DNA of 64,000 nucleotides from Chromobacterium amazonense (GCF_001855565.1 NZ_MKCR01000001.1:1-64000), one strand, 5' to 3'; positions 11,327-20,411 are shown, counted from the stretch's first letter. Numbers and translations: made by a program. Notes: generated by a model from the letters alone, not told the origin.

Positions 11327-12936
11327 GCAACAGCATCGCGCCGACGGCGTCCACTGTCGGCATCAGCCAAGCCGAGCGCAAGGTGATACTCGCCTCTTCG
11401 CTCGGCACCGTGTTCGAATGGTATGACTTTTTCCTGTACGGCGCGCTGGCCGCCATCATCGGCAAGCAGTTCTTCTCCGGCGTCAATGAAACCACCGCCT
11501 TCATCTTCGCGCTGATGACCTTTGCCGCCGGCTTCCTGGTGCGGCCGTTCGGCGCCCTGGTATTCGGCCGGCTGGGCGACATGGTGGGCCGCAAGTACAC
11601 CTTTCTCGCCACCATCGTCATCATGGGCCTGTCCACCTTCCTGGTGGGCGTGCTGCCGGGCCATGCCACGCTGGGCATCGCCGCGCCTATCATCCTGGTC
11701 AGCCTGCGCATGCTGCAGGGCCTGGCCATAGGCGGCGAATACGGCGGCGCGGCCATCTACGTGGCCGAACATGCGCCGGACCACAAGCGCGGCGGCTACA
11801 CCAGCTGGATTCAGGTCACCGCCGGCGCCGGCCTGCTGCTGTCGCTGCTGGTGATCCTGGCCTGCCGCAAGCTGACCGGGGACGCCTTCAATGAGTGGGG
11901 CTGGCGGCTGCCCTTCCTGCTGTCCATCATCCTGCTGGCCATTTCCACCTGGATTAGGCTGTCCATGCAGGAATCGCCAGTCTTCCTGAAGATGAAGGCG
12001 GAAGGCAAGCACTCCAAGGCGCCGATCAGCGAGGCATTCGGCAACTGGAAAAACCTGAAAATCGTGCTGATCTCGCTGTTCGGCTTCAACGGCGGCCAAG
12101 CCGTCACCTTCTACTGCGCGCAGTTCTACTCGCTGTTCTTCCTGACGCAGATTTTGAAGGTCGACCCGCAAACCGCCAACCTGATGCTGATCGCATCCCT
12201 GATCATCACCACGCCGCTGTTTCTGTACTTCGGCCACCTGTCCGACCGCATCGGCCGCAAACCGGTGCTGCTTGCCGGGCTGATTCTGGGCTTGGCTCTG
12301 ACTTTCCCGGCCTTTCGCTGGCTGACCGACTACGCCAATCCGGACGTGGCGTCGGCCCAGTCCCGGGCGCCGGTGGTGGTGGTGGCAGATCCGGCCACTT
12401 GCCACTTCCAGTTTGACCCGATAGGCAAGGCCAAGCTAGACACCCCGTGCGACCAGGCCAAGGCCCTGCTGGCCAAGAACGGCGTGCCGTACAAACAGCA
12501 AGCCGCGCCGGCCGGCGTGACGGAAATTCACATCGGCGGCGTGGTGCAGTCGGGTTTCGACAAGAAGGCGCTGCAAGCTGGCTTAAAGGCGGCGGGCTAT
12601 CCGGACAAGGCCGATCCCGAGAAGATCAACCATGCGATGGTGGTGCTGGTGCTGGTGCTGCTGTCGGTGATCTCGGCGCTGACTTACGGCCCGTTGGCGG
12701 CGATGATGGTGGAGCTGTTCCCCACCCGCATTCGCTACACGTCGATGTCGCTGCCCTACCACCTGGGCAATGGCTGGATAGGCGGGCTGATGCCTACCGT
12801 GGCGTTCTCGCTGGTGGTCTACACCGGCGATATCTTGTATGGGTTGTGGTATCCCATCGTGGTCTACGCCGTCAGCCTGATCGTGAGCCTGCTGTTCCTG
12901 AAGGAAACCTTCCGCAACGACATTCACCAGCGCTAA
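11323..12936 (+). CDS. MFS transporter, metabolite:H+ symporter (MHS/ShiA-ProP-like) with an inserted soluble domain
   Basis: This is a 537-residue inner-membrane symporter. The opening SLGTVFEWYDFFLYG is the typical MHS family start, followed by motif A (GRLGDMVGRKYTF) and RMLQGLAIGGEYGGAAIYVAEH. Members usually have about 430-450 residues. Here roughly 100 extra residues (about 335-434) sit between a late transmembrane pair, beginning TDYANPDVASAQSRAP and ending before NHAMVVLVLVLL. The insert is hydrophilic and has two Cys. The gene starts within the GMC oxidoreductase stop codon, suggesting uptake of the oxidoreductase substrate. Confidence 0.88.
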   Translation: MSNSIAPTASTVGISQAERKVILASSLGTVFEWYDFFLYGALAAIIGKQFFSGVNETTAFIFALMTFAAGFLVRPFGALVFGRLGDMVGRKYTFLATIVIMGLSTFLVGVLPGHATLGIAAPIILVSLRMLQGLAIGGEYGGAAIYVAEHAPDHKRGGYTSWIQVTAGAGLLLSLLVILACRKLTGDAFNEWGWRLPFLLSIILLAISTWIRLSMQESPVFLKMKAEGKHSKAPISEAFGNWKNLKIVLISLFGFNGGQAVTFYCAQFYSLFFLTQILKVDPQTANLMLIASLIITTPLFLYFGHLSDRIGRKPVLLAGLILGLALTFPAFRWLTDYANPDVASAQSRAPVVVVADPATCHFQFDPIGKAKLDTPCDQAKALLAKNGVPYKQQAAPAGVTEIHIGGVVQSGFDKKALQAGLKAAGYPDKADPEKINHAMVVLVLVLLSVISALTYGPLAAMMVELFPTRIRYTSMSLPYHLGNGWIGGLMPTVAFSLVVYTGDILYGLWYPIVVYAVSLIVSLLFLKETFRNDIHQR

Positions 12937-13378
12937 GCCGATTCATGCTCGCGGGAGCGCCCTCACCCTACGCGCTCCCGCATCCCACCCCACACAGCCC
13001 ATCTTCATACATCCTCACACCAAATCCACGATTCCCGTCGCTGCTATATGCCATAACGCATTAAGAGCGACGCGCGTAAGCCGGCCAGCCAACCACCGCG
13101 CCCATTGCATTGAGCATCATCGGCTTGCGTTTAGCCGGCAGCAGCCCCGCCTAGAACTCTGCGCGCAACCGCATGAACGGGCCATTACTTATCAAAAACA
13201 GGCATTTTAATAATTAAATATTACAAGTCACATCAGGCAATTTATAAAATTTTAATTAAAATAAGACTTTCAATTTAAATCAAAATTGCACTAAAATGGA
13301 TTAAACACAGAATGCGATTAATAAAATGAATTTTATTAATCAATTGATTTAAACTTAAACCAGAAAGACAGACAGATC
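12937..13378. other. Intergenic region, GC-rich hairpin then AT-rich tract
   Basis: There is no supported gene in these 442 bp. The left part holds a 10-bp inverted repeat (12951-12981). From about 13190 the sequence becomes very AT-rich, up to the start of the first mini-pilin. It contains TTGATTTAAA at 13344-13353 and its complement at 13274-13283. The AT-rich part is probably the promoter region of the fimbrial locus and a likely target of nucleoid silencers. Confidence 0.6.
12951..12981 (+). terminator. Possible transcription end hairpin after the MHS gene
   Basis: GCGGGAGCGC and GCGCTCCCGC pair perfectly over 10 bp around an 11-base loop, 15 bp after the stop codon. No T run follows, so intrinsic termination is uncertain; it may be an mRNA 3'-end stabiliser. 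Confidence 0.4.
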
Positions 13379-13702
13379 ATGAACCAACTGCAAGCATGGG
13401 CAATCGCAGCAGTGATCTCGACCTTTCCTGTCGCCACGCTCGCCCAAGGCGGGGATGTTTACTTCTACGGCGCGATTGTAGAAGGAGGCTGCAGCGCTCA
13501 GACTCATGCGATCGCCCCCAAACCGAGCGCTACTTCGGCGCTTGAGCTGAATGAATGCGCCACCCCCGCCTCGCTGACGCTCAACGACCAGCGCACCTCG
13601 CTCAGTGTGCGCAAAGGCCAGAACAGCTACTCCAGCCGTGAACTGCTGCGCGGCGCAACCGCGCATGCAAACGCCGTTAACCTGACGGTGACCTATTTCT
13701 GA
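13379..13702 (+). CDS. Small secreted pilin-like protein (mini-pilin 1)
   Basis: This 107-residue protein has a signal peptide (hydrophobic stretch ending ATLA, cleavage near residue 22). The mature part of about 85 residues begins like a chaperone-usher pilin (VYFYGAIVEGGCSA), has a second Cys in NECATP, and ends in an alternating beta strand (VNLTVTYF), like the C-terminal strand by which pilins bind chaperone. It lacks the 60-80 central residues of normal pilins. It stands alone ahead of the major pilin, with its own terminator. A closely similar small gene lies at 20018-20320. Its role as an assembly terminator, minor subunit or regulator is unknown. Confidence 0.65.
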   Translation: MNQLQAWAIAAVISTFPVATLAQGGDVYFYGAIVEGGCSAQTHAIAPKPSATSALELNECATPASLTLNDQRTSLSVRKGQNSYSSRELLRGATAHANAVNLTVTYF

Positions 13703-14061
13703 CACATCCTTCCAAGTTTCAAGTAAACCCAGCCCGGCCCGGAATAAATGGCTGGGCTTTATTTTTTATGTTGTTTTTATACAAATGTTGCAAAATCATT
13801 TCTAAAAGAATGATTTAAAACGGATTTTTACATTGTAAACAATATTTACTTAAAACAATTATTCCATGATGCTTCGCCTAAATTTTAAACTAAAAGTTTA
13901 ATATGTAACAAAATTAACTATTCAATCTTCCGAATTGTTATGATCGCCCTGCCATCTGGCCTGAATCCTAGCCAGTTGGCTACGCTGCAATGCTGTCATC
14001 CGATCCAATCCGGCAGCCTAGCGGCCAGAGTCGATCCATTCTTTACGGAGTACTTTAAGTT
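13703..14061. other. Intergenic region upstream of the major pilin
   Basis: These 359 bp hold the mini-pilin terminator, then an AT-rich tract (about 13770-13930) with ATGATTTAAA at 13810-13819, then a GC-normal leader. A good ribosome binding site (TACGGAGTA) lies just before the pilin ATG. I see no gene here. Confidence 0.6.
13728..13766 (+). terminator. Terminator of mini-pilin 1
   Basis: CCCAGCC and GGCTGGG pair around a 15-base loop, followed by CTTTATTTTTT. It lies 25 bp after the mini-pilin stop codon. Confidence 0.75.
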
Positions 14062-14583
14062 ATGAAAAAGCTCGTATTCGCCGGTTCCCTGATGGCTGTT
14101 GCCGCCTCTTCCGTATTCGCCGCTGCCGGCACCCTGGATGTCAACGGCGAGATCGTGACCGCAGCTTGCGGCGTGGATCCGCAAAGCTCCAACCTGGTTG
14201 TGAACCTGGGCAAGGTTCCGACCCACGTGTTCAAGAAGGGCGGCGACCGCTCCTCTTCGCAGGACTTCAACATCAAGCTGACCCAGTGCGACACCAGCAC
14301 CCTGAAGACGGTTGCCGTGCGTTTCGCTGGCGCGGCCGCTCCGGGCAACACTCAACTGATGGCCACAACCGGCTCCGCCTCCGGCGTGGGCGTTCGCTTG
14401 CAAAACGCCACTGGCGAACTGCTGCAGCTGGGTCAATATGGCAGTCCCATCAATCTGGTTGACGGCACCAACACGCTGCGCTTTACCGCCGCTTACGAAG
14501 CCCTGGGCGATTCCAAAGCCGCCGCTTCGGTCAAGCCGGGTACCGCCAACGGCCACGCTGAGTTCGACCTGAACTACCAGTAA
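14062..14583 (+). CDS. Type 1-like fimbrial major subunit (pilin)
   Basis: This 173-residue protein has a signal peptide ending SSVFA (cleavage near residue 20). The mature domain is a chaperone-usher pilin: opening AAGTLDVNGEIVTAACGV with the first Cys, the second Cys in KLTQCDTS, a central beta-rich body, and the C-terminal donor-strand motif GHAEFDLNY ending in the penultimate Tyr typical of the family. Its position, ahead of an usher-chaperone-adhesin set and preceded by a strong ribosome site, suggests the major structural subunit. A close homologue is encoded at 19105-19632. Confidence 0.88.
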   Translation: MKKLVFAGSLMAVAASSVFAAAGTLDVNGEIVTAACGVDPQSSNLVVNLGKVPTHVFKKGGDRSSSQDFNIKLTQCDTSTLKTVAVRFAGAAAPGNTQLMATTGSASGVGVRLQNATGELLQLGQYGSPINLVDGTNTLRFTAAYEALGDSKAAASVKPGTANGHAEFDLNYQ

Positions 14584-14833
14584 GTCCTGGCCTCCACCCG
14601 CGGAATACATTGAGCATTCCGCTCGCTGCTTCCTTGTGCCCGCATGATCTGAACAGATCTGGTTTGTCCGCTGTCAGCGATGAGTAGTCTGCAAACCTGG
14701 GCACGGGATTAGCTGTTCACTACCTCCCTCAAATTGCTATCCGCGCATTGCCGCGCCCTGGCCAAGCCTTGGCCACAGAAATTGAACGGCTGACTGAACA
14801 CACTACAAGCGACAAGAGCCTTGATGCTCTTCC

Positions 14834-17278
14834 ATGATTGGGAAAACAGCAGGAATGGACAGACAACGCACATACATCGTAGGACTGGCGCTGGCGCTCA
14901 GCCCTTGCATGTCGCACGCGGTCGAGTTCAATGACGCCTTCCTGCAACTGGGCCCGGACAGCACCGTCAATCTGGAGCAGTTTGAACAAGCCGGCTACAT
15001 CGTGCCCGGCCGCTATATCGTAGATATCTACCTGAACCAGCGTTACCTGCAGCAAATGGAGCTGGATTTCCGCCCATCAGGCCCTGAACAGCAGGTTCAA
15101 CCATGCCTGCCCCCCGATCTGATCCGCCAGCTGGGGCTGCGCGCGTCCATTCTGTGGCCGCAAGACAGCCAATGCGTCGACCTGCCTGCAGTCAGCCAGG
15201 CCAAGGTCCGCTACTCCAAGAGCAACGGCAAGCTGGATATCCAGGTCCCGCAGGCGGATCTGGCCTACCGCGATGAAGACTACGCTCCGCCGGAAACCTG
15301 GAATGATGGCATTCCGGCGGCGCTGCTGGATTACCGCGTGTTCTACCAGAAAACCGACAATGGCCAGAACGGCTCGTCCAGCAATATCACCAGTTACGGC
15401 GTGGCTGGCGCCAACTTGGGCCCCTGGCGGCTGCGCTCCAACTACCAGTACGACAACAACATCCAAAACGGCAACAAGCTGAGCTGGAACAACACCCAGG
15501 TCTACCGCGACTTGCGCGGCCTGCAGGCTCGGTTGACCGTGGGCGAAGTCTTCACCACGTCCGATATCTTCGATGCCTTTTCCATGCGCGGCGCCACGCT
15601 GAACAGCGATGACCGGATGATTCCGCAAAGCCTGCGCGGCTATGCGCCGCAGATCAATGGCATCGCCCGAACCAACGCGCTGGTGACCGTGCGCAATCAG
15701 GGCCGCGTGTTGTACTCCACCAATGTGCCGCCTGGCCCATTCTCCATCCGAGACTTGGGCAGCACGGCGCAGGGCCAGCTGGAAGTGACCATCGAAGAAG
15801 CGGACGGCAGCAAGCAAAAATTCACCGTCAACACCGCCTCCGTGCCCTTCCTGACGCGCAATGGGATGTTGCGTTACAAGATGGCCGTGGGCCAGGCCGA
15901 TATGACGGGCTCCGCGCAGCGCCCCAATATCGCCACCGCGGAGGCATCCTACGGCCTGACCAATACCTTCTCCCTGTACAGCGGCTTCATCGCCAGCGCG
16001 GATTACCATGCCGCGGCGTTGGGCGTGGCCCAGGACATGGGAAGCTTTGGCGCGATCTCTGCCGACATCACCCAAGCCTCGGCGCGCATGCCCGATGGCA
16101 ATGATTACAGCGGGAAATCCTACCGCCTGAACTACGCGAAAAAACTGGACAGCATCGATGCCGATCTGCGCCTGTTCAACTACCGGTTTTCCGAACAGAC
16201 CTATCGCTCGCTGAGCCAATATCTGAACAGCCAGAACGGCACCTACGGCTACAACTACAAGCAAAGCGTGGGCCTGAACGCCAGCAAATCGTTTGGCCGC
16301 ACCACACTGTTCCTGTCCGGCGAGCGCGCAACCTATTGGAATACCACGCCTACCCAACGCGTCGATTTATCGATGAGCCGGGACTTGGACATCGGACCGA
16401 TGCGCAATGTCAGCGTCAATTTCAGCCTGCAATCCGTCCGCGACCAAAGCGGCAATAATCTAGGGGCGTCGCTGAGTTTCAGCCTCCCACTGGACAATAA
16501 CCGCCGCATCAATTACTCGGTGCAGGGCGGTTCGGGCAATACCACGCATCTGGCAACCTACTCTGACAACAGCCGCCCCAACCAAAGCTACAATGTGTCT
16601 GCCAGCATCAGCAGCCAAGATACCAAGCCCCAGGTTTCCGGCGATTATCACTACAATGGATCGGCGCTGCAGGCCGACTTGTCCGCCAGCAAGCAGCAAG
16701 GCGGCTACGGCAGCCTGTCCGCGGGGCTGGCCAGCTCGCTGCTCCTGCATGCCGGCGGCGTCAGCATGAGTACGGCTTCCACTGGTGAAACCCGCCTGCT
16801 GGTTGACACTGACGGGGTGCCGGGGGTGCCGGTGTATGGCTCGGCCGCCGATACCGACCGCAACGGCTACGCCGTGCTGACCGGCATCGGCCCCTACCAG
16901 AGCCATGACATCCGGCTGGACGCGGACAATATGCCGGATACCGTTGAAGCCAGCGCCGCCGTGCGCCGCGTGGTGCTGACCGAGGGCGCCGTCGGCAAGG
17001 CAGCCTTTCCCGTCAAGGTTGGACGCAAGGCCCTGCTGCAAGTGCGTCTGGCCGATGGCAGCGTGCCCCCGCTCGGCGCAACCGTCATCGACCTGCAAAC
17101 CCGGCACGGCGTCGGCATGGTGGGGGACAATGGCCTGACCTTCGTCTCAGGCCTCGGCGCCCGGGCCGGTATGGAAATTTCGTGGGGAACGCAGCGCTGC
17201 CACCTGGCGCCACTCCCTGCCGAATACGATCTGAACCAGGGCAGCAAAGATGCGCTTTGCGCCGTGGCGACTGAATGA
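14834..17278 (+). CDS. Fimbrial outer-membrane usher (FimD/PapC family)
   Basis: This is an 814-residue usher, the outer-membrane pore that receives chaperone-pilin complexes. It shows a signal peptide (hydrophobic run ending SHA), the periplasmic N-terminal domain (VEFNDAFLQLGPDSTVNLEQ), the 24-strand barrel with its plug, and C-terminal domains ending in a Cys pair (RCHLAP and DALCAV). The stop overlaps the next gene's start (ATGA), so usher and chaperone are coupled. The first ATG has a poor ribosome site; ATG at 14855 (MDRQRTY) is an alternative start. A 250-bp spacer separates it from the major pilin, with a short hairpin at 14600-14622 that could lower downstream transcription. Confidence 0.93.
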   Translation: MIGKTAGMDRQRTYIVGLALALSPCMSHAVEFNDAFLQLGPDSTVNLEQFEQAGYIVPGRYIVDIYLNQRYLQQMELDFRPSGPEQQVQPCLPPDLIRQLGLRASILWPQDSQCVDLPAVSQAKVRYSKSNGKLDIQVPQADLAYRDEDYAPPETWNDGIPAALLDYRVFYQKTDNGQNGSSSNITSYGVAGANLGPWRLRSNYQYDNNIQNGNKLSWNNTQVYRDLRGLQARLTVGEVFTTSDIFDAFSMRGATLNSDDRMIPQSLRGYAPQINGIARTNALVTVRNQGRVLYSTNVPPGPFSIRDLGSTAQGQLEVTIEEADGSKQKFTVNTASVPFLTRNGMLRYKMAVGQADMTGSAQRPNIATAEASYGLTNTFSLYSGFIASADYHAAALGVAQDMGSFGAISADITQASARMPDGNDYSGKSYRLNYAKKLDSIDADLRLFNYRFSEQTYRSLSQYLNSQNGTYGYNYKQSVGLNASKSFGRTTLFLSGERATYWNTTPTQRVDLSMSRDLDIGPMRNVSVNFSLQSVRDQSGNNLGASLSFSLPLDNNRRINYSVQGGSGNTTHLATYSDNSRPNQSYNVSASISSQDTKPQVSGDYHYNGSALQADLSASKQQGGYGSLSAGLASSLLLHAGGVSMSTASTGETRLLVDTDGVPGVPVYGSAADTDRNGYAVLTGIGPYQSHDIRLDADNMPDTVEASAAVRRVVLTEGAVGKAAFPVKVGRKALLQVRLADGSVPPLGATVIDLQTRHGVGMVGDNGLTFVSGLGARAGMEISWGTQRCHLAPLPAEYDLNQGSKDALCAVATE

Positions 17279-18027
17279 ACAAGGAAATGCAAATGAACAA
17301 GCTGCAACGCGGAATGGCCTTAGCTGGCGCGCTCGCCGCACTGGTCTTCCCCATGCTGGCGCAAGCCAATATTCTGCTGGACCGCACCCGCGTCATCTAT
17401 TTGGAGCAAGACAAAAATGTCAGCATGGTGCTGACCAACAAGAACAGCGAACAGCCTTTCCTGGTGCAATCCTGGCTCAGCGACGCGGATGGCAAACGCC
17501 TTTCCTCGCCCTTCCTGGTATTGCCGCCGCTGCAACGCATCGAAGCCGCTGAAAAAGGCGTGGTGCGGCTGACCCGCATCCCCGACAACACCTTGCCGTT
17601 GGACCGCGAGTCGCTGTTTTACCTGAACATCCAGGAAATCCCGCCCAAGAGCGAGCAGGAAAACGTGCTGCAACTGGCCATCAAATCCCGCCTCAAGGTG
17701 TTCTACCGGCCCAAAGCCGCGCAATTGCCGCGCGGAGAAAACCCCGCCAAGCAATTGCAACTCACTTTTGACGCGGCGGCCGGAAAACTGGTGCTGAAAA
17801 ATCCTAGCCCGTATTACATCACGCTGACAGGCCTCAGCCTGCCCGGGGAAAAATCACCGCGCGACCTGAACGGCCAGATGGTGCCGCCCAAAGACCAAAC
17901 CACTCTTGCGCTCAAGGCCCTGCCGGCCTCGTTGAAGCTCACCAATATCAACGACTACGGCGCACAAGACACCTACACCTTTGCATGCTCAGCCGGCGCC
18001 TGCCGCTACCAAGAAGACAAGCAATAA
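17275..18027 (+). CDS. Periplasmic fimbrial chaperone (FimC/PapD family)
   Basis: This 250-residue protein has a signal peptide ending MLAQA and two immunoglobulin-like domains. The first shows the PapD features: LDRTRVIYLEQDKNVSMVLTN at the start (G1 strand partner region), then FLVQSWL, and the conserved Arg/Lys set that anchors the pilin C-terminus. It delivers subunits to the usher just upstream. The frame begins four bases inside the usher stop; an internal ATG at 17293 (MNKLQRG) gives a more typical signal peptide and is an equally good start. It is the only chaperone gene in the two fimbrial sets in this window. Confidence 0.93.
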   Translation: MNKEMQMNKLQRGMALAGALAALVFPMLAQANILLDRTRVIYLEQDKNVSMVLTNKNSEQPFLVQSWLSDADGKRLSSPFLVLPPLQRIEAAEKGVVRLTRIPDNTLPLDRESLFYLNIQEIPPKSEQENVLQLAIKSRLKVFYRPKAAQLPRGENPAKQLQLTFDAAAGKLVLKNPSPYYITLTGLSLPGEKSPRDLNGQMVPPKDQTTLALKALPASLKLTNINDYGAQDTYTFACSAGACRYQEDKQ

Positions 18028-18054
18028 CCGTTTGAGGCCCGACAGGGGAATGCC

Positions 18055-19071
18055 ATGTTGACCGTCCGTTTCGCCCGCCTGCTGCTGCTCGCCGCGCTCG
18101 CCGTGCTTCCTACCCTGAGCCATGCGCTGGCTTGCAAGCAGGACAATCGCTACGGCAGCGTATTGATCACCGAAGACATCGGCTCCACTGTTGCAGTCCC
18201 CATCACGTTAGGCACCGGGGTGGAGATCTGGCACTCTACCCAACGTACAATCAGTGTGTCCTGTTACAAAGATCACGACGGGCTGCGCGATGCCGAGGAG
18301 GTTTTTTTCTATCCCAACCCCCGCAATGACTCCGACCCGCAGGGGGTGCAATTCGGCGTGGTATATAAGGGACAGACTTATTACCAAACCCAACGCATCC
18401 CCACGGGCCAAACCATTCCGGCCTGTCCCAAGAATATTTATCCGGACATCCGTAACTGCCCCGCCACCACGTTCAGCCTGAGCTTCCAAGTGGTGGTAGC
18501 GACCAAAAAACCCTATCCCGGCAGCGGAAGCGTAGGCAAAACCCAATTCCAGGTGATGCAATTCGATGGCGTGGGTGGAATTAATAATATTCCCGACAGT
18601 AATCTGGTTTACAAAATCACCGGCCTCGACAAAATCCGCTTCATTCAATGCGCGGTGAAAGTGTGGCTGAACCCGCCCAACAACACGCTGGATTTCGGAC
18701 GCATCGTCAAAAGCAATACCGGCCTGACGCCCTCCGCCCCTCGGCGCGACTTCACGCTGGGTCTGGAGAAAACCTGCGACGATCCAGTGCAGGTCAATGG
18801 CTATTTCCGCGGCATCAATGGCAAGAAGGATGATTACACCGCCACCTTGATCAAGCAGAAAGATGGCAGCGACAGCGGCTTGGGCATACAGCTTTACTAC
18901 GGCAGCGGCAACCGGCTGCGCTTTGAACAATCCGAGTTCCTCGCTACGTTCCGCCAGGGCGATCGTTTGAAAACGGTACCGATGTATGGGGTCATCGTGC
19001 CCACCAACCTGGGCAAAGTGGAGCCGGGGCCATTCAAGGGCACCATCAATATCGATCTGGACTATATCTGA
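18055..19071 (+). CDS. Two-domain fimbrial tip adhesin
   Basis: This is a 338-residue secreted protein with a signal peptide ending LSHA. The first domain (about 25-200), with Cys residues in ALACKQDNRYG and TISVSCYKD, resembles lectin-like tip domains of the FimH type. The second (about 200-338) is pilin-like, with Cys in FIQCAVKVWLN and EKTCDDP and a final beta strand (GTINIDLDYI) for donor-strand exchange. Its place after usher and chaperone fits a tip adhesin. The protein at 20412-21377 has the same plan (HALxCxxxxxxG start, FQxDGxGGIN at about the same place). The receptor is unknown. Confidence 0.8.
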   Translation: MLTVRFARLLLLAALAVLPTLSHALACKQDNRYGSVLITEDIGSTVAVPITLGTGVEIWHSTQRTISVSCYKDHDGLRDAEEVFFYPNPRNDSDPQGVQFGVVYKGQTYYQTQRIPTGQTIPACPKNIYPDIRNCPATTFSLSFQVVVATKKPYPGSGSVGKTQFQVMQFDGVGGINNIPDSNLVYKITGLDKIRFIQCAVKVWLNPPNNTLDFGRIVKSNTGLTPSAPRRDFTLGLEKTCDDPVQVNGYFRGINGKKDDYTATLIKQKDGSDSGLGIQLYYGSGNRLRFEQSEFLATFRQGDRLKTVPMYGVIVPTNLGKVEPGPFKGTINIDLDYI

Positions 19072-19104
19072 GCCGCTTAGCCCGGCTGAAGTGGAGAATC
19101 CTAT

Positions 19105-19632
19105 ATGAAATTCCGCGCCATGCTGGCCGCTCTCGCCATCATCGCTCCATTGGCTCAGGCTGAAGATGGCAAGCTCGATGTCTATGGAGAACTGGTAATC
19201 GGCGCCTGCGGACTAGATCCCAATTCCCAACGGCTTGAAGTAGGTCTTGGTTTGGTATCTACCCAGCGTTTCAGGCAAATCGGCGATCGCTCGCAACCAA
19301 TACCGTTCGATATCCGCCTCATCGAATGTTCGATCAGCACGCAGACAACCGTCGCTGTCCGTTTTACAGGACCGCAAGACAGAGAAAATCCCTCGCTGAT
19401 GGCCATCACCGGCAACGCGGTGGGCATCGGCATTCGTCTGCAATCGCCCAACGGAACCGACATCACTCTGGGCGAGTATTCCCCGCTGACAGGATTGACC
19501 AACGGCACCAATAACCTTCGCTTCAACGCCATGTATGAATCCACCCGAGCAGCATCTGCATCGGGGCAAGCTGGCGGAGTCCAACCCGGCTCCGCCAATG
19601 GTCTGGCGCAGTTCGATCTTCGTTACATGTGA
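19105..19632 (+). CDS. Fimbrial subunit (pilin), second copy
   Basis: This 175-residue pilin is homologous to the one at 14062-14583. It has a signal peptide ending LAQA, then the mature opening KLDVYGELVIGACGLDP, second Cys in LIECSISTQT, the shared segment VAVRFTGPQ, and the end LAQFDLRYM. The same motif order suggests duplication and divergence. It follows the tip adhesin by 33 bp and is probably a minor or adaptor subunit of the same fimbria. A strong terminator follows. Confidence 0.87.
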   Translation: MKFRAMLAALAIIAPLAQAEDGKLDVYGELVIGACGLDPNSQRLEVGLGLVSTQRFRQIGDRSQPIPFDIRLIECSISTQTTVAVRFTGPQDRENPSLMAITGNAVGIGIRLQSPNGTDITLGEYSPLTGLTNGTNNLRFNAMYESTRAASASGQAGGVQPGSANGLAQFDLRYM

Positions 19633-20017
19633 CCTCAACAAGCCGGCATTCTGCCGGCTTGTTTTTCCCCCCACTCCCGCACCGCCACCCGGCAAGCAAT
19701 TCTCCCCAAATGCAGTATGCTGAAATGGAAGCCCGCATCGGGATGACCTAAGTCCAGTCCCACAGGCGCAAGCCGATCGGCCACGCGTTCCATCTCATCC
19801 GCCCCTAGCTTCAGTCTTTCCTGCCGCCCTCGCGCAACCGCGCCACCCAATATTAAATATTTTGTTATTAATAATTCAATAAAAAACGTGCTTGATGTTT
19901 ACAATCACTCTGCATATACTCAACTTAACAGCATGAATTACATAAAAGCAACTTATCTTAAACTTTTAATTTAATCATTTCAGCCGCGCCCGCTCGGGCC
20001 AAGGCAGGGAGGTCCAA
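19633..20017. other. Intergenic region before mini-pilin 2
   Basis: Apart from the terminator, these 385 bp hold no supported gene. From about 19850 to 19980 the sequence is very AT-rich and is probably the promoter region of mini-pilin 2, as in the region before mini-pilin 1. Confidence 0.55.
19639..19666 (+). terminator. Terminator of the first fimbrial operon
   Basis: CAAGCCGGCA and TGCCGGCTTG pair over 10 bp with a three-base loop, followed by five T, just after the second pilin. Confidence 0.9.
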
Positions 20018-20320
20018 ATGAAAAAAGTCATCCTCATGCTGGCCGCCATGGCAGCCCTGCAGTCCGGTTTGGTCTTGGCCTCCAATAGCGGCACCATCTC
20101 CTTCACAGGCGCCATCGTCAAAGAGCCCTGCGCCCAGTCGGAAAGCAGCCTGCTGAAATACGCGCAAAACCCTCGCCTTTATCAGGCGGCGCGAAAAGAA
20201 ACCGGATCCCAAGTTTGCTCCGGCCTGAACAGCACACAGTCCTTAAGCATTTCCAGCGTCGGCATGGCCAACGGCAATGCACAAGGCACAGGCCAGATCG
20301 TGACTGTCGTTTACAACTGA
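20018..20320 (+). CDS. Small secreted pilin-like protein (mini-pilin 2)
   Basis: This 100-residue protein has a signal peptide ending GLVLA. The mature part of about 79 residues starts like a pilin (GTISFTGAIVKEPCAQ), carries a second Cys (GSQVCSG) and ends with the alternating strand GQIVTVVYN. Its layout matches mini-pilin 1: short, two Cys, pilin-like ends, no central body. It is preceded by a GGGAGG ribosome site and has its own convergent terminator. The function is unknown. Confidence 0.65.
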   Translation: MKKVILMLAAMAALQSGLVLASNSGTISFTGAIVKEPCAQSESSLLKYAQNPRLYQAARKETGSQVCSGLNSTQSLSISSVGMANGNAQGTGQIVTVVYN

Positions 20321-20334
20321 TCCCGCCGCGATAG

Positions 20335-20380
20335 CATGAACAAAAGCCTCTGGTCTCCGGACCAGAGGCTTTTGTTCATG
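20335..20380. terminator. Bidirectional terminator between convergent fimbrial units
   Basis: The arms at 20335-20355 and 20360-20380 are a perfect 21-bp inverted repeat with a TCCG loop, and their outer parts are A- and T-rich. It separates mini-pilin 2 (plus) from the second tip adhesin (minus). Confidence 0.9.
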
Positions 20381-20411
20381 CGGCACCAGGCAAGCCTACG
20401 GCTGCTGAGCC

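Noticed and set aside
11026..12405. 459-codon open frame on the minus strand opposite the GMC and MHS genes
   Set aside because: It spans two well-supported genes on the other strand and reads as Gln/Ala/Asp/His-rich antisense with no recognisable fold.
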